Assembly (NCBI RefSeq): GCF_004402235.1 | Contig: NZ_SOFS01000012.1 | Coordinates: forward strand, 186,001-250,000 | Direction of reading: 5' to 3' | DNA: 64,000 nt | DNA from: Cryobacterium glucosi | GTDB taxonomy: Bacteria; Actinomycetota; Actinomycetes; Actinomycetales; Microbacteriaceae | Shown here: piece by piece, positions 1-8,104 of the stretch | How the letters are laid out: every line of letters begins with the position of its first letter | Position numbering within the stretch: position 1 is the stretch's first letter | Made by a program: the position numbers and the translations under genes | The notes under the pieces: model-generated | Told to the model about the DNA's origin: nothing | The model's database searches: none | Seen by the model: only the letters and a program-made list of their open reading frames with translations

Positions 1-2116
1 CATCACCGCGGTCGACTCCATCTTCTACCGGCTCCCCTTCGAACGCTTCCTGTCGAGCCTTCGCGACGAGGAGCCGGACATCGACGTCGACTTCGACTCC
101 GACCGGCGCGAGGAGGTCATCCAGTACGTCTACGGCCGTTACGGCAGGCTCAACGCGGCCCAGGTAGCGAACGTCATCACCTACCGGCCGAAGGTCGCCG
201 TGCGCGACATGTCCAAGGCGCTCGGCTTCAGCACGGGCCAGCAGGACGCCTGGTCCAAGCAGGTCGAGCGCTGGAGCGAATCCGTCTCGAGTCCGGAACA
301 CGACATCCCCCCGCTCGTGACCGACCTCGCCGAGCAGCTGCTCGGCTCCCCCAGGCACCTCGGCATCCACTCCGGCGGCATGGTCCTGACCGACCGCCCC
401 GTCGGCGAGGTCTGCCCGATCGAGCCGGCCAGGATGGACAACCGGACAGTGCTGCAGTGGGACAAGGACGACTGCGCCTGGATGGGCCTGGTGAAGTTCG
501 ACCTGCTCGGACTCGGCATGCTCGCGGCCATCCAGTACACCTTCGACCTCACCGCAGAACACCTCGGCGAGACCTGGACCCTCGCGACCATCCCCCGCGA
601 GGAAGCCGGCGTCTACGACCAGCTCTGCCGGGCGGACTCCGTCGGAGTCTTCCAGGTCGAGAGCCGCGCCCAGATGGGCACCCTGCCCCGCCTCCAGCCG
701 CGCCGCTTCTACGACCTCGTCGTCGAGATCGCCCTGATCCGGCCGGGGCCCATCCAGGGCGGCGCCGTGCATCCCTACATCCGGCGCAAGCTCGGCCAGG
801 AACCGGTGACGTACCTGCACCCGAAACTCGAGCCCGTGCTCGAACGCACACTCGGCATCCCGCTCTTCCAGGAGCAACTCATGCAGATGGCCATGGCCGT
901 CGGCGGGTGCTCCGGCGAGGACGCCGACCTGCTCCGTCGCGCGATGGGATCCAAGCGCGGCATCGAGAAGATCTCCACCCTCCGCGACCGGCTCTACGCC
1001 GGGATGGCGTCGAACGGCATCACCGGGGACGTGGCCGACACGATCTACGCTAAGATCGAGGCCTTCGCCAACTTCGGCTTCGCGGAGAGCCACTCGATCA
1101 GCTTCGCCCTGCTCGTGTACGCGAGCGCCTGGTTGCGCCTGCACTACCCCGGCGCCTTCCTGGCCGCCCTCCTCCGCGCCCAGCCGATGGGCTTCTACTC
1201 TCCGCAGTCGCTCGTCGCGGACGCCCGCCGCCACGGCGTCACCGTGCTCCGTCCGGACATCCTCCGATCGGGCGCCGACGCGGGCCTCGAAACCACCGAC
1301 GGTCCCCCGACAGTTCGCCGTTCGGTGTGCCTGTGCCCAGAGCAGCCTCCGGTGCCGCCCTTCGACCGAGCTGTTCCGCCGGACTGGGCAGACCACCGCA
1401 GGGACGGCGACTTCGCGGTGCGCCTCGGCCTGGCCGAGGTCTCCGGCATCGGCGGCGACCTGGCGGGCCGCATCGTCGCAGAGCGCGGCCTCAACGGGCC
1501 GTACCTGTCGATGGCGGATGCCGCGGGGCGGGTCGGCCTGAACACGGAACAGCTCGAGGCGCTCGCCGCCGCCGGTGCTTTCTCCGGTCTCGGGCTCGAA
1601 CCGCGGACCGCGCTGTGGACGGCCGGAGAGGCGGCGACCGAACGACCGAACCACCTCAGCGGAACCGCCGTCACCGTGCAGCCGCCTCTGCTCGACCTGC
1701 TCAGCCCCGTCGAACAGGTCGTCTATGATCTCTGGGCAACCGGCATCTCCCCGGACGACCATCCGATCAGCCACGCGCGCGCGGGCCTGGCCGCACGCGG
1801 TGCCCTTCCGATCGACCGGCTTCCCGCCGCCGAGTCCGGACGCCGGATCCAGGTCGGCGGCGTCGTCACCCACCGGCAGCGCCCGTCGACCGCCGGCGGG
1901 GTGACCTTCCTCAATATCGAGGATGAAACCGGGACTCTCAACGTCATCGCCGGAATCGGCGTCTGGAACCGCTACCGAAGAATCGCGAGGGAATCGCCCG
2001 CGCTCGTGGTGCGCGGCATCCTGGAGCGTTCCCCGGAGGGCGTCACGAATCTCCTCGCCGACAAATTCGAAACCCTCACCCTCGCGGCGCCGACGACCTC
2101 CCGGGATTTCCGCTGA
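1..2116 (+). CDS. dnaE2: Error-prone DNA polymerase DnaE2, 5' end outside window
   Basis: C-family DNA polymerase of the DnaE2 type, which in actinobacteria performs mutagenic translesion synthesis after DNA damage together with ImuA'/ImuB (family knowledge). The frame is open from base 2, so the N-terminal PHP domain is missing and 704 residues are visible. The catalytic aspartate cluster PDIDVDFD is at visible residues 25-32 and the third catalytic aspartate is in KFDLLGL at about 165-171. The segment EIALIRPGPIQGG is typical of the family. A helix-hairpin-helix (VSGIGGDLAGRI) and a C-terminal OB-fold of about 90 residues follow. No proofreading exonuclease is seen. The replicative DnaE1 is unlikely because the C-terminal region is short and ends right after the OB-fold. 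Its imuA/imuB partners, if present, are upstream of the window. Confidence 0.92.
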   Translation, partial: ITAVDSIFYRLPFERFLSSLRDEEPDIDVDFDSDRREEVIQYVYGRYGRLNAAQVANVITYRPKVAVRDMSKALGFSTGQQDAWSKQVERWSESVSSPEHDIPPLVTDLAEQLLGSPRHLGIHSGGMVLTDRPVGEVCPIEPARMDNRTVLQWDKDDCAWMGLVKFDLLGLGMLAAIQYTFDLTAEHLGETWTLATIPREEAGVYDQLCRADSVGVFQVESRAQMGTLPRLQPRRFYDLVVEIALIRPGPIQGGAVHPYIRRKLGQEPVTYLHPKLEPVLERTLGIPLFQEQLMQMAMAVGGCSGEDADLLRRAMGSKRGIEKISTLRDRLYAGMASNGITGDVADTIYAKIEAFANFGFAESHSISFALLVYASAWLRLHYPGAFLAALLRAQPMGFYSPQSLVADARRHGVTVLRPDILRSGADAGLETTDGPPTVRRSVCLCPEQPPVPPFDRAVPPDWADHRRDGDFAVRLGLAEVSGIGGDLAGRIVAERGLNGPYLSMADAAGRVGLNTEQLEALAAAGAFSGLGLEPRTALWTAGEAATERPNHLSGTAVTVQPPLLDLLSPVEQVVYDLWATGISPDDHPISHARAGLAARGALPIDRLPAAESGRRIQVGGVVTHRQRPSTAGGVTFLNIEDETGTLNVIAGIGVWNRYRRIARESPALVVRGILERSPEGVTNLLADKFETLTLAAPTTSRDFR

Positions 2117-2160
2117 GAGAGCCGTCCCTCTCCCGTGGGTCTTCGGCTAACGTCGAACGG

Positions 2161-2997
2161 GTGAATGACGATCGATACGGACAGGACGCCCTGAGGCCGG
2201 GCTGGCGCGAGGTGGGACGGAAGGTCATCCCGACCCACGACGCCGTCCGCGACCTCGTCGTCGAAGAAGTCGCCACGGGGTTCTGCGGCGCCATCGTGCG
2301 CCTCGAGAAGCAGATCGTGACCCTCGAGGACCGGCACGGCGCGCTCCGGCTCTTTCCCCTCGGCTCAGCGTTCCTGATCGACGGGGAGCCCGTCAGGCTC
2401 GTCGTGCCCGCCAGGGCGGCCCAGCAACGCGCCCGGACGGCATCCGGTTCCCTGGCCATGGCCGCGACCCGCGCGCGGGTCGCCCGCGGCAGCCGGATCT
2501 TCGTCGAGGGTCGGCACGACGCCGAACTCGTCGAGAAGGTCTGGGGCGCCGACCTCCGGATCGAGGGCGTCGTCGTCGAATACCTCGAGGGAGTCGACAA
2601 CCTCGAGGAACTCCTCACCGAATTCGGCCCGGGACCAGGCAGGAAGGTCGGCGTGCTCGTCGACCACCTCGTACCAGGGTCCAAGGAGAGCCGGATCGCC
2701 GGGAACGTCGCTCGTGGCCCGCACGGGCGGAGCGTCCTCGTGGTCGGGCACCCCTACGTCGACGTCTGGCAGGCCGTCAAACCCGAGCGACTCGGGATGA
2801 AGGACTGGCCGACGATCCCCCGCACGGTCGAGTGGAAACACGGGATCTGCGAGCACCTGGGCTGGCCGCACGAGGACCAGGCCGACATCGCCAGGGCCTG
2901 GCAACGCATCCTGGGCCGGGTCCGGTCGTATGCCGACCTCGAGGCCGCATTCCTCGGCAGGGTCGAACAGCCCATCGACTTCGCGACCGTCGATTGA
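2161..2997 (+). CDS. DUF3097 family protein, Toprim-like core
   Basis: A 278-residue actinobacterial protein of the DUF3097 family, which to my knowledge has no assigned function. It begins at GTG 2161, preceded by TAACGT and 7 nt, so it may be leaderless. The N-terminal part (about 1-90) looks like a small beta-rich domain. Residues 111-180 resemble a Toprim core: a strand ending in FVEGRHD (114-120, candidate acidic residue E116) and later VLVDHLVPGSKESR (165-178, candidate D168). The spacing and flanks recall RNase M5-like Toprim proteins, but the second aspartate of the usual DxD is replaced. A conserved GHPYVDVWQAVKP block (196-208) follows. It sits 44 bp after dnaE2 on the same strand. 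The Toprim relationship is my inference from motif reading. Confidence 0.8.
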   Translation: MNDDRYGQDALRPGWREVGRKVIPTHDAVRDLVVEEVATGFCGAIVRLEKQIVTLEDRHGALRLFPLGSAFLIDGEPVRLVVPARAAQQRARTASGSLAMAATRARVARGSRIFVEGRHDAELVEKVWGADLRIEGVVVEYLEGVDNLEELLTEFGPGPGRKVGVLVDHLVPGSKESRIAGNVARGPHGRSVLVVGHPYVDVWQAVKPERLGMKDWPTIPRTVEWKHGICEHLGWPHEDQADIARAWQRILGRVRSYADLEAAFLGRVEQPIDFATVD

Positions 2998-3119
2998 CAG
3001 GTGGGCTGAATACCGCCCCTGTTCGGGCGAAATATTCATAAAACGTAACGGTTATGACTCGAATTCGCCCCAAATCCGGTTCTTACCGAGCGAAGTGGTC
3101 TAGTCTTGTCCCAGTAGTT

Positions 3120-3253
3120 GTAGTGCTTGCACGTCTTAAAACGCACGGACTTCGGTCCATGCGGCGTATTCCTTTCGGAAGCGGACGACGAATACCGCGA
3201 CGAACGGCCCCGACAGTCGGGGTCGGTCTAACACTCCTGGAGGAGTTTCAAAA
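3120..3253 (+). promoter_or_regulatory. Structured 5' leader of cspA
   Basis: A long untranslated leader precedes cspA. It contains a GGAC-TTCG-GTCC tetraloop hairpin (3147-3158), a pairing of GTATTC (3166-3171) with GAATAC (3190-3195) extended by GCG/CGC, and a CCCCGA-CAG-TCGGGG hairpin (3208-3222) just before the ribosome-binding site GGAGGAG at 3239-3245. Long structured leaders are known to control cold-shock protein mRNAs in other bacteria; the same role here is inferred. The exact transcription start is not evident. Confidence 0.6.
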
Positions 3254-3457
3254 ATGGCAACAGGTACCGTGAAATGGTTCAACGCTGAAAAGGGCTTCGG
3301 ATTCATTGCTCCCGACGACGGAAGCGCCGACGTGTTCGCGCACTACTCCGCGATCGCTTCCAATGGCTACAAGTCCCTCGACGAGAACCAGAAGGTCGAG
3401 TTCGAGGTAACCCAGGGCCCCAAGGGTCCCCAGGCCGAGAACATCCGCGCCCTCTGA
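3254..3457 (+). CDS. cspA: Cold-shock protein CspA family
   Basis: A 67-residue single cold-shock domain protein, the usual length of the family. RNA-binding motifs RNP1 (KGFGFI, 13-18) and RNP2 (DVFAHY, 26-31) are intact. It binds single-stranded RNA/DNA and acts as an RNA chaperone in the cytoplasm (family knowledge). It starts at ATG 3254 with a strong GGAGGAG site 8 nt upstream and is monocistronic, ending in a strong hairpin terminator. The long structured leader suggests post-transcriptional control. Whether it is cold-induced or constitutive cannot be told from sequence. Confidence 0.97.
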   Translation: MATGTVKWFNAEKGFGFIAPDDGSADVFAHYSAIASNGYKSLDENQKVEFEVTQGPKGPQAENIRAL

Positions 3458-3527
3458 TTCTGCTCAGTGCTGAATCAGCACACTGCTTGAACTGCGTCTG
3501 ACCGAGGTCATTCGCCCAGAGAGCTCC

Positions 3528-3559
3528 AGTAATGCCCCCGCTTCGGCGGGGGCATTACT
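3528..3559. terminator. Bidirectional terminator between cspA and TMEM175-like gene
   Basis: A perfect 14-bp stem (3528-3541 with 3546-3559) closed by a TTCG tetraloop lies between two convergent genes. The T tract on the plus side is weak, as is common in high-GC actinobacteria. It can serve both strands. Confidence 0.85.
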
Positions 3560-3590
3560 TCGTTAAGCCGAAGCTTTTCTCGCCGCCGCC

Positions 3591-4178
3591 CTAGTCTGCG
3601 CGGCCGTCTCCGACGAAACGCTCGACCCGCCGGTCCGGCACCAGCCAGATGAGTGCGGCGATCGCGAAAACGCCCATGGACACGAGCGGCTGCACCAGGG
3701 CGAGCAGAATCCCGGCCAGGTAGATGAAGGGCGAGCCCTTGCCCTTCCAGTCCCGTCCGAGGGCCGTGGCGAGGGCTCCGTCGGCGCCCTGGTAACGGAT
3801 CAGGGTCCGCTGCAGGATGTAGAACGCCACGGCGGCCAGGAGCAGCGTGAACCCGTAGACCATGACCGGGACCTCGGCGAAGCCGGACTCGTCGCTCCAC
3901 CTCGTAGCGAAGGGGAACAGGGAGAGCCAGAACAAGAGGTGCAGGTTCGCCCAGAGGATGCCGCCGTTCACGCCGGAGGCGAGGCGCAACAAGTGGTGGT
4001 GGTTGTTCCAGTAGATCCCGATGTAGAGGAAACTCAGCAGGTAACTGAACAGCGTGGGCAGGATGGTCACGAGCCCCTGCCAGGTCGGTTCCTCCGGGAC
4101 CCGGATTTCGAGCACCATGATCGTGATGATGATGGCGAGCACGCCATCGCTGAACGCTTCCAGCCTGTTCTTGGTCAT
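3591..4178 (-). CDS. TMEM175-like (DUF1211) membrane protein, putative potassium channel
   Basis: A 195-residue integral membrane protein of the DUF1211/TMEM175 family. Its first helix carries the family signature R-x3-FSD followed by A-I-x2-T-x-M-x2-E (residues about 5-24). Several further hydrophobic segments follow (about 38-58, 75-95, 108-125, 148-175). Bacterial members form tetrameric potassium-permeable channels (family knowledge). A GGAGG site lies just upstream of ATG 4178. It is divergent from the SixA-like gene and shares a terminator with cspA. Ion selectivity and physiological role here are inferred only from the family. Confidence 0.85.
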   Translation of the reverse strand: MTKNRLEAFSDGVLAIIITIMVLEIRVPEEPTWQGLVTILPTLFSYLLSFLYIGIYWNNHHHLLRLASGVNGGILWANLHLLFWLSLFPFATRWSDESGFAEVPVMVYGFTLLLAAVAFYILQRTLIRYQGADGALATALGRDWKGKGSPFIYLAGILLALVQPLVSMGVFAIAALIWLVPDRRVERFVGDGRAD

Positions 4179-4297
4179 GTGCCTCCGGTCCCTGTCGTCC
4201 GTTCAGGTGCGCTGAGGGCATCATCCCAGATTCCGTTCGCCCTGTCAGGAGCCGGATTTCGCACAACCTGTCCGGCCGTCGGTGGCAGACTCAGGGT

Positions 4298-4807
4298 ATG
4301 AGTGAGCGCACCCTGATCCTGCTGCGGCACGCCAAGTCCGACTGGTCCGGCGAGGTCTCCGACCTCGAGCGCCCGCTCGCCGAACGGGGACTGCGCCAGG
4401 CGCCGCTCGCCGGAGCGTGGCTCGCCCGCAATATCGGGCACATCGATCTCGCGGTCGTCTCCCCCGCGCACCGCGCTCGCAGCACCTGGGAAATCGCCGA
4501 GGGTGAACTGACGGAATCGCCGCCGACCGTGGTCGACAGCCGCGGCTATGCGGCATCCGCCGACGAACTGCTCGACGTCGTCAGGGAGCTTCCCGACGAG
4601 GACCACACGGTCGTTCTCGTCGTGCACAATCCCGGGATCACCGGCCTCGCCGAACTCCTCACCGGAACGTGGATACCGATGCCGACCAGCACCCTCGCCG
4701 TGCTGGGCCTGGCCGGACCGTGGTCTGACGCCGGCAGGCGACCGGCCGAGATCCTGGCGACCGGGCGCCCGCCGGAAGACTTTCCGCACCGTCACCGCGC
4801 TCAGTGA
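4298..4807 (+). CDS. SixA-like histidine phosphatase
   Basis: A 169-residue member of the histidine phosphatase (phosphoglycerate mutase-like) superfamily. The catalytic RHG-type motif appears as LLRHAKSDW near residues 8-16, the SixA variant with alanine after histidine. A second catalytic histidine is in VVHNPG at about residue 109. SixA proteins dephosphorylate phosphohistidine in signalling or PTS proteins; the substrate here is unknown. The start ATG 4298 is 6 nt after a weak -10 (CAGACT, 4286-4291), so the mRNA may be leaderless. No partner phosphorelay gene is adjacent. Confidence 0.85.
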   Translation: MSERTLILLRHAKSDWSGEVSDLERPLAERGLRQAPLAGAWLARNIGHIDLAVVSPAHRARSTWEIAEGELTESPPTVVDSRGYAASADELLDVVRELPDEDHTVVLVVHNPGITGLAELLTGTWIPMPTSTLAVLGLAGPWSDAGRRPAEILATGRPPEDFPHRHRAQ

Positions 4808-4822
4808 GGGGACGGTCGTCGA

Positions 4823-5302
4823 CTAGTTGACGAGGTCCTGCCAGCCGTCACCGTCGACGTACTCGAAAATGAGGTTGGTCTCGGTGTGCGCGACAGCAGG
4901 ATGCTCGGCGAGATGTTCGAGCACGAAGTCACGCAGCGCGGACGCGTTCGCCGCCGCGACGTGCAGGAGGTAGTCGTCGGCCCCCGCGGTGTGGAAGAGA
5001 CCGATGACGCCGGGCCAGTGCGGAGCGGCATTACGGAAGTCGTCGATCTGCACCCGGGCGTGTTTGACGAGCCGCACCGAAATGAGCGCCTGCAGGGAGG
5101 CTCCGAGGGCTGCGAGGTCGATGTTCGCCCGGTACCCGCGGATGTGGCCCAGCTGCTGGAGCCGGCGCAACCGGAGCGACACGGTTGACTCGGCGACACC
5201 GATCTCGGCAGCCAGTGCGGCGCCGGAGGCTCGCGCGTTGACCGAGAGGGCCTTCAGCAATGCCCGGTCGACCCTGTCGATTTCGGCTTTCTTCGGTTCC
5301 AT
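4823..5302 (-). CDS. Lrp/AsnC family transcriptional regulator
   Basis: A 159-residue protein with the Lrp/AsnC architecture: an N-terminal winged helix-turn-helix (about residues 8-55, starting DRALLKALSVNARASGAAL) and a C-terminal RAM ligand-binding/oligomerisation domain (about 70-145). Such proteins sense amino acids and control their metabolism (family knowledge). No amino-acid transporter or catabolic gene is next to it, so its target is not indicated; autoregulation is common in the family. It reads leftward, downstream of the helicase gene, with a 110-bp gap. Confidence 0.9.
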   Translation of the reverse strand: MEPKKAEIDRVDRALLKALSVNARASGAALAAEIGVAESTVSLRLRRLQQLGHIRGYRANIDLAALGASLQALISVRLVKHARVQIDDFRNAAPHWPGVIGLFHTAGADDYLLHVAAANASALRDFVLEHLAEHPAVAHTETNLIFEYVDGDGWQDLVN

Positions 5303-5412
5303 CAGTCACACTCTTTCGTCCCTAAGAGCTTATGCGACGAATCATTCCTTGACGCAAGGGTCTGCGCCCTGACCGGGTAACGATCGAGGATCGATCGCGC
5401 GAGGCGGTGGCT

Positions 5413-7230
5413 TCAGCTGCGGCCGAGGCGGCGACGCAGCAAGTCGATCCGGTTCTGCAGCTGGGTCACGCTCGCCTGGGCAACTGCGGGTCCCCCGCAG
5501 ACCCGCCGTAGTTCGGCGTGTACGATCCCGTGCGGCTCATTCGCGAGTTTCGACCACATGCCCACGAGACTCGCGAGCAAGGTCCGCTGTTCCTTGAGGG
5601 TGCGGTAAAGCGGCGGCGGTTCCTCGGGGGCGATCTCGCCCGTGACCGGGTTCTTTCGCCGGTCGGTCGACCGTTTGGCCTGGCGGGACTGCCGTTGCCG
5701 GAGCAGCTCAGAAACCTGTTCCGGCTCGAGGAGTCCGGGGATGCCGATGAAGTCGAATTCCTCGTCCGTTCCCGGTTCGGCGAGTTGGCCGAACTCGTCG
5801 CCGTCGAACATGACCATGTCGAAGGTCGCCTGGGAGTCGATCGCCTGCCAGGTGAACTCGTCCTCGCCGAGTCCGTCCGACCCCTTCTCGTCCCGGTTCG
5901 CCGCGGCGACCATCGCGTCTTCGGGGTTGTACATCCCGTCGTCGCCGTCGTCCCTGTTGCTCCGGTCGAGCGCGTGGTCGCGTTCGAGTTCGAGGGCGTT
6001 GGCGAGGCTCAGCAGGCTCGGCACGTTGGGCAGGAAGATCGAGGCCGTCTCGCCGCGCCGTCTGGCGCGCACGAAGCGGCCGATGGCCTGCGCGAAGAAC
6101 AGGGGTGTCGATGCGCTCGTCGCGTAGACGCCGACGGCGAGCCGGGGAACGTCGACACCCTCTGACACCATCCGGACGGCGACCATCCAACGCCGGGTGT
6201 TCTTCGAGAACTCGTCGATCCGGTCGCTCGACTCCTTCTCGTCAGAAAGCACGACGGTCACCGGTTCCCCGGAGATCTCCTCGAGGATGGTGGCATACGC
6301 GCGTGCGGCTGACTGGTCCGTTGCGATGACGAGGCCGCCGGCGTCCGGGATGCCGTGCCGGACCTGGGTGAGGCGCGAGTCAGCGGCGCGCAGCACGGCG
6401 GGGATCCACTGCCCGGTCGGCTCGAGCGCCGTACGCCAGGCCTGGCTCGTGATGTCCTTGGTGTTGCCCTCGCCGAGTTTGGCTTCCATCTCGTCGCCGG
6501 CACGCGTGCGCCACTTCATGTGCCCGGCGTAGACCATGAACATGACCGGGCGCACGACGCCGTCGGCAAGGGCGCGACCGTAGCCGTAGTTGTAGTCACT
6601 CTGCGAGAGACGGATGCCGTGCTCGTCCGGCAGGTAGCTGACGAAGGGGATGGGCGAGGTGTCTGACCGGAACGGGGTCCCGGTCAGGGAGAGGCGGCGG
6701 GTCGCCGGTTCGAAGGCCTCCCGGATCGCATCGCCCCAGCTGAGGGCGTCGCCCCCGTGGTGCACCTCGTCGAGGATGACGAGGGTGCGGCTGGACTGGG
6801 TGAGCTCGCGGTGCAGGGCGGCCCGGCTGGCGACCTGAGCGTACGTGACGGCGACACCGTGGAAGTGGTTGCCGTAACGCCCGTCCGCGTTCTTGAACGA
6901 GGGGTCGAGGCGGATGCCCGCGCGAGCGGCGGCATCCGCCCACTGGCGCTTGAGGTGTTCGGTCGGGGCTACGACGGTGATGCGGTCGATCAGGTGCCGC
7001 GCACGAAGCTCGGAGGCGAGCCGCAGTGCGAACGTGGTCTTGCCTGCTCCCGGTGTCGCGGCGGCGAGGAAGTCACGGGGCTGGTGCACGAAATAGGCGG
7101 CCAAGGCCTCTTCCTGCCAGGCGCGCAGCTTGGTCGCGGTACCCCAGGCGGCCCGGCCGGGGAACGACGGGGACAGGTGTTCGGCTGCACTCGTTCCCTG
7201 GTTCGGTTCGAACGCTGCTGAGGTAGTCAC
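5413..7230 (-). CDS. DEAD/DEAH-box superfamily 2 helicase
   Basis: A superfamily 2 helicase/ATPase of 605 residues. Walker A is TPGAGKTT (59-66), the Walker B/DExH box is DEVH (154-157), motif III is SLTGTP (181-186), and the arginine-finger motif VI is QAIGRFVRAR (381-390). A C-terminal extension of about 200 residues is acidic in the middle and charged at the end, with no domain I recognise. The longest frame would run to 7704, but that extension is antisense to the SGNH hydrolase gene and has no domain; I place the start at GTG 7230. Its overall form recalls XPB/SSL2-like helicases; the nucleic-acid substrate is unknown. Confidence 0.87.
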   Translation of the reverse strand: MTTSAAFEPNQGTSAAEHLSPSFPGRAAWGTATKLRAWQEEALAAYFVHQPRDFLAAATPGAGKTTFALRLASELRARHLIDRITVVAPTEHLKRQWADAAARAGIRLDPSFKNADGRYGNHFHGVAVTYAQVASRAALHRELTQSSRTLVILDEVHHGGDALSWGDAIREAFEPATRRLSLTGTPFRSDTSPIPFVSYLPDEHGIRLSQSDYNYGYGRALADGVVRPVMFMVYAGHMKWRTRAGDEMEAKLGEGNTKDITSQAWRTALEPTGQWIPAVLRAADSRLTQVRHGIPDAGGLVIATDQSAARAYATILEEISGEPVTVVLSDEKESSDRIDEFSKNTRRWMVAVRMVSEGVDVPRLAVGVYATSASTPLFFAQAIGRFVRARRRGETASIFLPNVPSLLSLANALELERDHALDRSNRDDGDDGMYNPEDAMVAAANRDEKGSDGLGEDEFTWQAIDSQATFDMVMFDGDEFGQLAEPGTDEEFDFIGIPGLLEPEQVSELLRQRQSRQAKRSTDRRKNPVTGEIAPEEPPPLYRTLKEQRTLLASLVGMWSKLANEPHGIVHAELRRVCGGPAVAQASVTQLQNRIDLLRRRLGRS

Positions 7231-7288
7231 TTCAATAGAACCTAGCAAGGTGAACCGACAGTTTCGTGCAAACGAGGAGAATGGACTG

Positions 7289-8077
7289 ATGACAACGCCA
7301 TTGCATCCCTGGTCGCGGTACGTAGCCGTCGGCGATTCCTTCACGGAGGGTGTCGGGGATCCCGAGCCCGCGTGCCCGGGAGGATTCCGCGGCTGGTCAG
7401 ACCGCGTCGCCGAGGTACTCAGCCAGGGCTCGACGGACTTCGCGTATGCGAATCTCGCCGTGCGCGGCAAACTGATCCGGCAGGTCATGGACGAGCAGCT
7501 GGAGCAGGCCCTCGACGTGCATCCGGACCTGATCACCTTCTCGGCAGGCGGCAACGACGTGATCCGACCGGGGTCAGACCCCGACGAGATCGCCGCCCGG
7601 TGCGATGAGGCCGTGCGCCTGCTCAGCCGCGACGGAGCCACGATCGTGCTGTTCACGGGCGCCGATGTCGGGTTCGCCCCGGTCTTCCGCGGGATCCGCG
7701 GCAAGATCGCGATCTACAACGAGAACATCCGTGCCGTCGCTGCGCGCTACGACTGCGTCGTCGCCGACCTGTGGGCCCTCACCGAGATCCAGGACGCACG
7801 GATGTGGGCGCCCGACCGGCTGCACCTGAACGCCCTCGGACATCACACCGTCGCCCGGATGGTGCTTGACGTGCTCAACGTGCCCAACAGTCTCGAACCC
7901 TCCGAGCCCGAGCCGTTGCCCGCGCAGACCTGGCGCCAGGCGCGCAGCGAGGACATGGTCTGGGCGCGGGAGTATCTCGTGCCGTGGGTGCTGCGCCGCA
8001 TCAGGCACCAGTCGTCCGGGGACCACGTGCTGCCCAAACGCCCGGAGGCCGGGCCGTTCCGCCAGGCCGTCAAGTAG
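7289..8077 (+). CDS. SGNH/GDSL-family hydrolase
   Basis: A 262-residue SGNH hydrolase. Block I is GDSFTEG (15-21) with the nucleophilic serine, block III is GGND in the segment TFSAGGNDVIRP, and the catalytic Asp-His pair is in DRLHLNALGHH. The family includes esterases, lipases and acetyl-hydrolases. There is no signal peptide, so it is probably cytoplasmic, and the substrate is unknown. ATG 7289 is chosen because GAGGAGA lies 8 nt upstream; a longer frame from 7130 would overlap the divergent helicase. The last 60 residues after the catalytic histidine are an extension rich in charged residues. Confidence 0.9.
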   Translation: MTTPLHPWSRYVAVGDSFTEGVGDPEPACPGGFRGWSDRVAEVLSQGSTDFAYANLAVRGKLIRQVMDEQLEQALDVHPDLITFSAGGNDVIRPGSDPDEIAARCDEAVRLLSRDGATIVLFTGADVGFAPVFRGIRGKIAIYNENIRAVAARYDCVVADLWALTEIQDARMWAPDRLHLNALGHHTVARMVLDVLNVPNSLEPSEPEPLPAQTWRQARSEDMVWAREYLVPWVLRRIRHQSSGDHVLPKRPEAGPFRQAVK

Positions 8078-8104
8078 CCCAGCTCTTCACACAGCGCAGA
8101 GGCG

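Noticed and set aside
7231..7704. N-terminal extension of the helicase to 7704
   Set aside because: It is antisense to the SGNH hydrolase gene, which has clear catalytic motifs and its own ribosome-binding site; the extension has no domain.
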